The translations under genes were made by a program, and so were the position numbers. Under the pieces are notes generated by a model. It searched no databases. It worked only from the letters and a program-made list of their open reading frames with translations, and was not told the origin of the DNA. From positions 1-40,157 of the forward strand of contig LKNB01000026.1 in NCBI GenBank assembly GCA_001564055.1: a DNA stretch of 40,157 nucleotides, in the 5' to 3' direction. Below are positions 8,567 to 15,483 of this stretch, piece after piece. Numbering within the stretch: position 1 is the first letter of the stretch; each line of letters begins with the position of its first letter. This DNA comes from Rhodothermaceae bacterium Tc-Br11_B2g6_7. Its GTDB lineage: Bacteria; Bacteroidota; Rhodothermia; Rhodothermales; Salinibacteraceae.

Positions 8567-8793
8567 TCAAAAGTACAGATCGAAGGCCTTCCTTAGTGCT
8601 ACAAGTGTCGTACCGTTGAGCCCCAGATGGGTCGGATCAAGCTTTAGCTCAAATCGATCCTGTAGGTAGTGCCCGATCGCCCGTCTCAGTTCTGTTGCTT
8701 CGGCAGGGGTTTCCACTGGGCGTTTGTTTCGGTGGTCAGAAAAACTTGCATGGAAGCGCAAGGCCAGTTAAAGGTTGGGTGCTGATTATCCAT
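8567..8793 (-). pseudogene. Third cistron of the PIN module, probably frameshifted
   Basis: An ATG at 8793-8791 overlaps the antitoxin stop in an ATGGATAA arrangement and reads MDNQHPTFNWP. That frame then degenerates and stops after 35 residues. In the -1 frame, from about 8761, a protein-like sequence begins (LRFHASFSDHRN ... ELRRAIGHYLQDRFELKLDP ... ALRKAFDLYF) and runs to the stop at 8567. Joining the two by adding one base near 8761 gives about 75 residues. No slippery heptamer is visible, so a one-base deletion or sequencing error is likelier than programmed frameshifting. If translated alone from the TTG at 8761, the product is 64 residues. No family is recognised. Confidence 0.45.
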
Positions 8794-8998
8794 CCTTGCC
8801 TTTCCTATGACGGATCTCGCTGGCTACCTCGTCAAGCGTTAGGTCATCGAAAAGCTTCTTGCGCTCCTCCGTGTAATTGCCATACCCCGTCGTAAACTGA
8901 TTGATAAAGCGTGCGGTGTCCGCCACACCCAACTCACGGGCAAGCACCTCGATGGCATCCGCATTTATTTCGCTAAGGGATCTCGTTGGGACGGTCAT
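8786..8998 (-). CDS. Putative antitoxin partner of the PIN toxin
   Basis: A 70-residue protein (MTVPTRSLSEINADAIEVLA ... VADTARFINQF, TTGYGNYTEERKKLF, LTLDEVASEIRHRKGK). Short proteins with the RFINQFTTGYGNYTEER pattern are, from memory, common next to PIN-domain genes in cyanobacteria and other environmental bacteria. The start overlaps the toxin stop by four bases (ATGA, 8995-8998), showing translational coupling. It has no clear AbrB, RHH or Phd fold motif; the acidic/basic helical C-terminus is the likely toxin-binding part. The assignment as antitoxin rests on size, overlap and neighbour. Confidence 0.65.
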   Translation of the reverse strand: MTVPTRSLSEINADAIEVLARELGVADTARFINQFTTGYGNYTEERKKLFDDLTLDEVASEIRHRKGKDG

Positions 8999-9435
8999 TT
9001 TTCTATTTCCTCCACAAGCGCCAAGGGTGAAACAACTGTCATGTATCCTCTGGCTTCCTGCTTTGCCTTCGCCAAGAATGAATCATCACAAGTACAAAAG
9101 AAATCTGCACGGCCAGCTTCTGCCGAAGCCAGATGTAAACTATCTAACGTCTTGATCCCTGCTCGGTTTAGCTCTTCGGCTCGTTTCTCCACGGCATCGG
9201 AAAACGCGATATGCTTCGATGCAGTGGCAATCACCTCGCGGGCGAATTGCCGCCGGGTCGGGTGTGGGTTGCGCCCATTCTCATACGCCAAAGCGTCTGA
9301 CGAGAGGAGCGTGAGTGTGCCGGTTTCGACCAAGTCAATGATACTCAAGATCGCCTCCGCCTCCATGCGTAAACGTAGCTGCGTCTTATCATCGAGTGGA
9401 CGTTGCAGACTGCATGTGTCGAGGTAAACAATCAT
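8995..9435 (-). CDS. PIN-domain ribonuclease toxin (VapC-like)
   Basis: The 146-residue protein has a full PIN-domain pattern: Asp6 in the first strand (MIVYLDTCSLQRP), Glu52 (ALAYENG), Asp98 (KTLDSLHLASA) and Asp117/118 (FFCTCDDSF). These acidic residues coordinate the metal in VapC-type endoribonucleases that cleave tRNA or rRNA. The length is near the usual 130-150. It is the first gene of a leftward set with the putative antitoxin overlapping its stop, so the order is toxin then antitoxin, the reverse of classical vapBC. The operon promoter should lie in 9436-9550. The flanks carry mobile-type hairpin repeats, which is consistent with horizontal acquisition. Confidence 0.8.
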   Translation of the reverse strand: MIVYLDTCSLQRPLDDKTQLRLRMEAEAILSIIDLVETGTLTLLSSDALAYENGRNPHPTRRQFAREVIATASKHIAFSDAVEKRAEELNRAGIKTLDSLHLASAEAGRADFFCTCDDSFLAKAKQEARGYMTVVSPLALVEEIEK

Positions 9436-9549
9436 GTCCAGAAGCTACGGCCAGAATGCACTGTTTGCAAGGTCGATATGTGGCTACGACGTAGGGATGA
9501 TATGAAAGAAAGTACCACATAGTGGGGTCAAGGGTAGCCACCTTAGAGG

Positions 9550-9616
9550 CGTTGCATCTCGCTCCCATGCTCTGCGTGGGAGCGCCCATTTAGCAAGCTC
9601 CGCGTGCGATGCAACG
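9550..9616. repeat. Nested inverted repeat (hairpin within hairpin)
   Basis: Outer perfect 9-bp arms CGTTGCATC (9550-9558) and GATGCAACG (9608-9616) enclose an inner perfect hairpin at 9560-9584 (CGCTCCCA, 9-nt loop, TGGGAGCG). The inner hairpin is of the widespread REP-like type seen in intergenic DNA of several phyla. The nested symmetry suggests a cruciform or branched RNA rather than a simple terminator. Confidence 0.85.
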
Positions 9617-9674
9617 TTCGGCCTGCTTGGTTTGAGGCAACCTGCTTAATCGGACGGGCTACCCTACTCGGAAA

Positions 9675-9727
9675 CTTGGGACGGAGGACCGTCCCCAAGC
9701 GCGTGCCGACGCTGGAGCATCGGCACG
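9675..9727. repeat. Double-hairpin REP-like element abutting the macroglobulin stop codon
   Basis: Two adjacent hairpins are visible. The first is at 9675-9699, with CTTGGGACGG pairing to CCGTCCCCAAG with one bulged C. The second is at 9702-9727, with perfect 8-bp arms CGTGCCGA/TCGGCACG and a 10-nt loop. The second ends five bases from the stop codon (9733-9735) of the leftward alpha-2-macroglobulin gene, so it forms that mRNA's immediate 3' end and may terminate or stabilise it. There is no U-tract. Confidence 0.8.
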
Positions 9728-9732
9728 AGAAA

Positions 9733-12700
9733 TCACTCCACCCCCAACCGCCCCGTAGCCGTCCGCCCACGAATCTCCGGGCGGTACATCTGCTCGGCTT
9801 CGACGGCAGGGTGCAGGAAGTCGCCGGCGGTGGTGGTGCGGGCGACGTAGCGGTAGGTGTGCTCGCCGCGCTGCAGGAAGTCGGCGAAGAGGAGCACGCG
9901 GGTGTCCTGTTGCTCGGTATGGTTGAAGGAGCCCCACCAGCGGTCCTGCCCGGCATCGGCCTCGCGGAGAAGGCCGGTGTCGGTGGTTTCGAAGGCGGCG
10001 CTCACGGTTTCAAGGCCGGCGGCCAGCGGGTCGTCCACCACCACGTAGTAGCGGTCGGTGGGGCTCTGCACGCGGAGCGTCACGCGGACGAGCGTGCCGA
10101 GCGGCAGCGTCGGGTCAGCACCCAGCGTTTCGACGACCTCCCCGCTGGTGTCCAGCCGCTCGATGGTGCGCTCGATGCGCAGCCCCTGGTCGCGGGCCTC
10201 GACGGGCGCGTCGGTTTCGCTCTGCAGGCGCGCGGTGTAGTAGAGGCGCCCCGGACCGTCGTCCTTGGCGACGCGGAGCTCCAGCGCATCATCGGGCAGG
10301 TCAGCGTCGCTGACGCGCGTGTGTTCGCTGCGCACCGTGCGCTCCCGGAACGCGGTCTCCATCAGCGTGCGCCCGGCCAGCGTCACCTCCGCAGCAAAGT
10401 CGGGCGCGTCGGCCTCGTAGGCGTCCACGTACCGGCGGAAGGCCTCCAGCACGGCGGCGTTGTCCTGCGTGGAGGTCCAGTGCCCCTGCTGCCGCTCATC
10501 CATCAGATACTGGATCATGCGCTGGGCCAGCTGCTGAAAGTCGGCGGAGGCGTCGTGGACGAGCAGCGCGGAGAGGCCGAACGCGGTGGCTCGGGCGTCG
10601 CTCGCGAAGATCCAGCCGAAGTCCTTATCCTCGGGAGCGGTGAGGTAGGCCTGGGTCGACTCCACGCGGATGCGCTCGCGCAGCCGCTCGGCGATCGGCG
10701 CCCGCTGCTCCACGAGGGCGTCGGCGTCCATCTGATGGAGCGTGCGGAGGAGGTAGCTGAGGCCGTCGGGCGAGGCGGGCGGGTTGCTCGCCAGCTCCGA
10801 GAGCGCGGACGGTATGCCGCGGTCGTGCCGGCTCAGCGCGTAGAGCATCAGCGCCCGGGTATCCGCCCAGACCTCCTCGCTGTAGAAGTCGGGCCGATCG
10901 CTCGGGTTGCGCACCCAGTCCTCCAGCGCATCGAGTGCATCGGTGGTGAGCCGTTCGGACAGGTCCAGGCCGGCGTCCTGCGCCTCCGCCATCGCCAGCA
11001 CCACGTAGGCCGTCACGTAGGGCGAGGCGGTGGAGCTGCCGGGCCACATGGCAAAGCCGTCGCCCGCCCAGAAGTCCCGCAGCCCGCCGGCCCATTCGCG
11101 CAGGGCCTCATCGGCGGAGTCGAACGGCAGCGTCAGGTCGAAGGCCTCGACGAGCTCCCGCCCGATGAGCAGCGGGCGCACGCGGGAAGTCTCCTGCTCG
11201 ATGCAGCCGTAGGGATAGGTAAACAGGTGCTCCAGTGCGCCATCCAGCCCGGTGAGGGCGGTGGAGGCCAGCCGCACGTCCAGCGCGCCGCGCCCGGCCA
11301 GGCGGCCTTCCGGCGGACGGATGGTTTCCACGGCGGTTTCGGTGGTGGAGGCAAAGGCGGCCTGCACATCGGTGGTGGTGCTCTGCTTCAGCGGGAGATC
11401 CACCTGCAGGGCGTCCTGCTCCTCCCCGTCGGGCGTCTGCAGGGTGGCGCGGAAGCGCACCTGCGCGGTGTCGGCCACCACATCGGCGTGGGCGCTGAAC
11501 GACACGGAGGCGGTGGCGCCGGCCGCGACGGACACCTCCTGCGGGTCCGTGTCGAGGAGGCGGAGGCTGTCGGCCTCGGCGGTCACGGTGACGGTGCCGT
11601 CGGTGTCCGTGCGGTTGGTCAGGACCACCTGCGCCTCAAAGCGGTCGTCGTAGTGCACAAAGCGGGGCAGCGCCGACCGCGCCACGAGCGGCTTGGTCAC
11701 GGTGACGTCCGTGCTCGTCCGCCCAAACAGGTGGTCGGCGGTGTGGGCGGTCGCCATCAGGCGCATGGTGGTCAGCTGCTCGGGCAGGCTAAATACGAGC
11801 TCTGCGCGTCCGCGCCGGTCGGTGGGGAGCGTGGCTTCCCAGTGGGCCAGCGGCGAGAAGTCGGTGCGCAGCTCATCCTCGCCCCCACCACCGCCGGGGT
11901 CCGCCTCCATCTTCACCGTGAGCTCCTCCGACCGCTGCTTCACCAGCGACTGCCGGGTTTCGGTGGTGGTGACTTCAAGCGGCCGCGGCCCGTAGAAGTC
12001 GTCGAATGGATCGGGCAGACGGTAGCCGATGAGGTTGAGCACGCCCGCATCGGCGGCGCTGAACGTGACCTCGCCCGGCACGCCGCGGTCGTTGTGGTCG
12101 CGCAGTTGCACCTCGACGGTCACCTCCCCGCCCGGCCGGTACGTGTCGGCGTCGGGCGTGAGGTCCACCGTCAGGCGGCGCTCGCCGGCGTCGACGGGCA
12201 GCTCCACGTAGCCCACGCGGAAGGCGGGGGCGCCGGGGTCGGACGTCTCCTGCGGCGGGGCCGTGCGGCCGTTCAGCAGGATGACACTCACGAATGCGTT
12301 GGGCAGGTAGTCCTCCTCGATGGGGATGTCGATTTGCGGCGAGGAGCCGGTGAGGTATTCGACGCGGCTCTGGAGGATGCCGTCGCGCTCGACGGTGATG
12401 AGGGCGGTGGTTTCTTCGAAGGGCGAGGGCACCATAATGCGGGCCGTTTCGCCAGGGGCGTAGGTATCCTGATCGGCCACGAGGTCGATGCGGTCGTCAT
12501 CCTGCCGCTGCCACGCCACGTAACCCGAGCCGGCGGCGTAGACGCGCGTGTCGGTTTTGATGGCGTTGCCGCGCAGGTCCTCCGACGCGGCCCGGACTTC
12601 GTAAAGGCCGCCGCCGGGCACGGTGAAGCGCACGCGGCGGGAGGCATCCTCGGCGGAGGTCACGGTCATTGAGTCGATCACCGTTTCGATTTCCTCGCTG

Positions 12701-15456
12701 CGCCAGGTCATGCGACCGTCGGACCCCACCTCGCGCACGCTGTCCCACTCGATGCGCACGAGCTCCACCGACACGTCGTGGTCGGCCTCGGGACGCCCGT
12801 TCGGGTCGACGGCGATGAGGTCAACCGTCAACTCGTCCGTCTCCGTCAGGTCAAGGTACGAGGTGGAGGGCTTGACGCCGATGTAGAACTGCCCGGGGTG
12901 GACCGTCACGCGGGTCTGGCCGGCGATTTCCTGCTGCGAGGGATCGGTCACACGGCCAAGCCATTCGAGCGACATTACACGGCCGTGCGGGTTGCCGGGG
13001 ATGGCCGTGCGCAGCGACGCCTGGCTGTCGTCGTTGAGGGTGGTGTCGACGCGCGCCAGCGTCTCGCTTACCCTTCCACTGGTGGCGGCGAAGGAGAAGT
13101 CGTCGTAGCCGGGCGGACGGTGGCTGCCGACCCCCTGGCGCAACTGCAGAAAGGCCGTCGCGCCGGGCATCCCCGCGCCGAAGAGGTAGCGGCCGCTGAC
13201 CTGCCCTTCAAAAAAGTCGCCCGCCACGTATTCATCCGCCATGGAGGTGGCCTCCACCCGGAAGGCGGCCGGGCGGAACGCATCCACCCGAAACGACCCC
13301 GAGGTGATGCCCTCGCGCTGCCACGAGCGAGCGGCGAGGAGCGTGGCGTCGGAGGCCAGCCCCACGCGCATGTCGTACGTGCCCTGCGCAGCCCCGCGTG
13401 GAATGCGCCACGTGGTGTCGAAGCTGCCCATCTCCGACGAGGTCAGGTGTTCGTCTATCACGAGGTCGCCGCGCGGGTCGTGGACGACGAGACGGAGCGA
13501 GTCTTCGATCGCGGACCAGTCGCGGTCGGTGCGGCTGCGGAGGATGCCTTTGATGTGGACCGTCTCGCCGCCGCGGTAGAGGCCGCGGTCGGTGAAGAGC
13601 GTGCCCGTGCGCGTCACCGGCGCGGGCCGGAAGCTGCTCCGGATGCCGAACCGCCAGGCCCGGAAGCCGCGGTCGTAGGCGCTGCTGGTGAAGGCCATGT
13701 CATCGCCATATTCGACTATCGCGATAAGGGTGGGCCGGCTGTCGTCTTCATAGTCCAGCATTTCCACCCAGCCGGGGAAGGGGGCGACGCCGTCGGCCCC
13801 GGTGCTGCCGCCCCAGCGAACGACGTTGTCCTCGTCGCGGATCTCCACCCACGCGCCCTCTACCGGCTCGGCATCGCCGAGGGTCGTGACCAGCAGCAGG
13901 CCCTGATGCGGGCTGAACTTGGCGGTGAGGCCGAGGTCGGTGTACTGCACGAGGCCGGACTGCGTGCGCTCGGTTTCCTCGTCGCGGTCGTAGCCCAACT
14001 GCCACCCGACGACGCCGTGGCCGTCGGTCAGCAGCGAGTCGAGCACGAGGTGCCGCACCACGCGTTGCGTCGGCGACGGATCGAGGGTCCACGTGCGCTC
14101 CATGGCGACGGGCGATCGCGCATCTCTCTCGCGGTGGCGACGGTCGTACGTTTGGAGGGCCGGCACGATGTCCTCCTTCGCGAAGCGCTCGGCGCCGATG
14201 CGCACCTCCGGCACGTTCACGTAGCGGACGGGCAGCGCGCGCATCTGGCTGGATTCCACAACCATCGCGCCGCTTGGGATCGACAGGGACGGCGTGTACG
14301 CCCGCGTCGTGAAGCGTTGCTCGGTCAACGGCAGCTCCTGCCCGAAGCGGTCGGTGAGCCCTTCGATACGCACCGTGTAGCTGGTTTCGGCCTCAAGAGG
14401 GACGGTGATGGTGTGCGTGGTGCTGGAATGCGCATCCCGCGCCTCCACGCCTGGTGGCCAGGTGAGTTCAGGATCGAAGGAGAGCGCCTCGCGCAGGTCG
14501 CCGAAGCGCACGGGGGTGGAGAACGCAAACTGCAGGCCGTCGTCGGGCGAGAAGCGGTCTTCGTCATCCGGGTAGCGCCAGCCGGGCTGGTCCAGCGGTT
14601 CCGCCCGCAGCGGCGGGTACGTGCGGAAACGCACGGTGGTGGTGTCGGCCATGCCGAGCGGACCGGCGGTGGTGGGCAGCCCCTCGACCAGCGTCACGGT
14701 GAAGGTGGAGTCCTGCGGCAGCGTCTCGGCGAAGGGCAGCACGAGCGTGCTGTCGCCGTCGTTCGTGGGGGCGTCCACCGGCAGGACGCCGGTATCGATG
14801 TAGGGCGCGGCCTCGTCCGCATCCACCGACAGGCTGAAGTCGAGCCGCAGCGCCCCTTCAAGCGGGGCAAAGCGTTCGCCATCGGAGGGGCTGGACGAGA
14901 GCAGGCGCGGGCGAGCCGTTTCGAACGACCACGTGTAGCCTTCCTCCATCTGATCGCCGCTCTGCGCTTCAAGGTACGGGTGCAGCGTCACCTCGAAGGC
15001 CGTGGCCGCCGGCAGGTCCTCCGCCGGGCGGAAGACGAGCGTCTGCGTGCCCTCCCATTGGAGATTGCCCTCAATGGACGGCGTCAGGGTGAGCACGGAG
15101 TCCGGTGGCGTCGGGGCGTCCCCCAGCGGCACCATGGGCTGGCTGAACGTCGCCGTGATAGCCTGCCGCGCGCGGTGTGTGGTACGCGCACCCCGCGGAC
15201 TTACGCTGATGAGGCGCAGCGGGCCGTCGAGCGTCGGCGTGTAGCTCTCGCGGTCTCCCCGATCCGTCAGGGACACCGACTCCACGCCGTCGTCCGTGGT
15301 CGTCGTCCCGGTGCCGCACGCGGTCAGGAGCAGCGCAAGCAGGAGCGGTAGCAGCAGGGCACACCCCTCCGCGCGTCTAATTGACGGAACGACCGAAGGA
15401 AACAGGGTGCCCGGCCGCACGTCCGCGGCATCGGTGGCGAGGTCAAACAAACGCAT
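9733..15456 (-). CDS. Bacterial alpha-2-macroglobulin, thioester-containing lipoprotein
   Basis: A 1907-residue periplasmic protease-trapping protein of the YfhM/ECAM type, larger than the 1653-residue E. coli protein. The signal peptide ends in the lipobox LLTAC (Cys47), predicting a lipid anchor. N-terminal Big_5/MG-like domains (SVSPRGARTTHR, ATFSQPMVP, LVFRPAEDLPAATAFEVTLHP) are followed by the A2M_N region (RGLYRGGETVHIKGILRSR, VHDPRGDLVIDEHL) and the MG/A2M central part (TTMRLMATAHTADHL). The thioester domain has YPYGCIEQETSRV, with Cys1418 and Gln1421 intact (CIEQ), then an alpha/alpha-toroid and a C-terminal receptor-like domain. It lies 27 nt downstream of pbpC, the usual partner. 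By family knowledge it covalently traps invading proteases when the cell wall is breached. Confidence 0.93.
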   Translation of the reverse strand: MRLFDLATDAADVRPGTLFPSVVPSIRRAEGCALLLPLLLALLLTACGTGTTTTDDGVESVSLTDRGDRESYTPTLDGPLRLISVSPRGARTTHRARQAITATFSQPMVPLGDAPTPPDSVLTLTPSIEGNLQWEGTQTLVFRPAEDLPAATAFEVTLHPYLEAQSGDQMEEGYTWSFETARPRLLSSSPSDGERFAPLEGALRLDFSLSVDADEAAPYIDTGVLPVDAPTNDGDSTLVLPFAETLPQDSTFTVTLVEGLPTTAGPLGMADTTTVRFRTYPPLRAEPLDQPGWRYPDDEDRFSPDDGLQFAFSTPVRFGDLREALSFDPELTWPPGVEARDAHSSTTHTITVPLEAETSYTVRIEGLTDRFGQELPLTEQRFTTRAYTPSLSIPSGAMVVESSQMRALPVRYVNVPEVRIGAERFAKEDIVPALQTYDRRHRERDARSPVAMERTWTLDPSPTQRVVRHLVLDSLLTDGHGVVGWQLGYDRDEETERTQSGLVQYTDLGLTAKFSPHQGLLLVTTLGDAEPVEGAWVEIRDEDNVVRWGGSTGADGVAPFPGWVEMLDYEDDSRPTLIAIVEYGDDMAFTSSAYDRGFRAWRFGIRSSFRPAPVTRTGTLFTDRGLYRGGETVHIKGILRSRTDRDWSAIEDSLRLVVHDPRGDLVIDEHLTSSEMGSFDTTWRIPRGAAQGTYDMRVGLASDATLLAARSWQREGITSGSFRVDAFRPAAFRVEATSMADEYVAGDFFEGQVSGRYLFGAGMPGATAFLQLRQGVGSHRPPGYDDFSFAATSGRVSETLARVDTTLNDDSQASLRTAIPGNPHGRVMSLEWLGRVTDPSQQEIAGQTRVTVHPGQFYIGVKPSTSYLDLTETDELTVDLIAVDPNGRPEADHDVSVELVRIEWDSVREVGSDGRMTWRSEEIETVIDSMTVTSAEDASRRVRFTVPGGGLYEVRAASEDLRGNAIKTDTRVYAAGSGYVAWQRQDDDRIDLVADQDTYAPGETARIMVPSPFEETTALITVERDGILQSRVEYLTGSSPQIDIPIEEDYLPNAFVSVILLNGRTAPPQETSDPGAPAFRVGYVELPVDAGERRLTVDLTPDADTYRPGGEVTVEVQLRDHNDRGVPGEVTFSAADAGVLNLIGYRLPDPFDDFYGPRPLEVTTTETRQSLVKQRSEELTVKMEADPGGGGGEDELRTDFSPLAHWEATLPTDRRGRAELVFSLPEQLTTMRLMATAHTADHLFGRTSTDVTVTKPLVARSALPRFVHYDDRFEAQVVLTNRTDTDGTVTVTAEADSLRLLDTDPQEVSVAAGATASVSFSAHADVVADTAQVRFRATLQTPDGEEQDALQVDLPLKQSTTTDVQAAFASTTETAVETIRPPEGRLAGRGALDVRLASTALTGLDGALEHLFTYPYGCIEQETSRVRPLLIGRELVEAFDLTLPFDSADEALREWAGGLRDFWAGDGFAMWPGSSTASPYVTAYVVLAMAEAQDAGLDLSERLTTDALDALEDWVRNPSDRPDFYSEEVWADTRALMLYALSRHDRGIPSALSELASNPPASPDGLSYLLRTLHQMDADALVEQRAPIAERLRERIRVESTQAYLTAPEDKDFGWIFASDARATAFGLSALLVHDASADFQQLAQRMIQYLMDERQQGHWTSTQDNAAVLEAFRRYVDAYEADAPDFAAEVTLAGRTLMETAFRERTVRSEHTRVSDADLPDDALELRVAKDDGPGRLYYTARLQSETDAPVEARDQGLRIERTIERLDTSGEVVETLGADPTLPLGTLVRVTLRVQSPTDRYYVVVDDPLAAGLETVSAAFETTDTGLLREADAGQDRWWGSFNHTEQQDTRVLLFADFLQRGEHTYRYVARTTTAGDFLHPAVEAEQMYRPEIRGRTATGRLGVE

Positions 15457-15483
15457 AATCCTGAGTCAGCTGGGGGAAGAAGG

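Noticed and set aside
9604..12672. Open frame of 1022 codons on the plus strand, antisense to the macroglobulin gene
   Set aside because: It is His/Arg/Gly-rich nonsense opposite a well-recognised protein; long antisense frames arise from high-GC third-position bias.
12778..15351. Open frame of 857 codons on the plus strand, antisense to the macroglobulin gene
   Set aside because: Same cause: no domain, no signal, and composition typical of a shadow frame.
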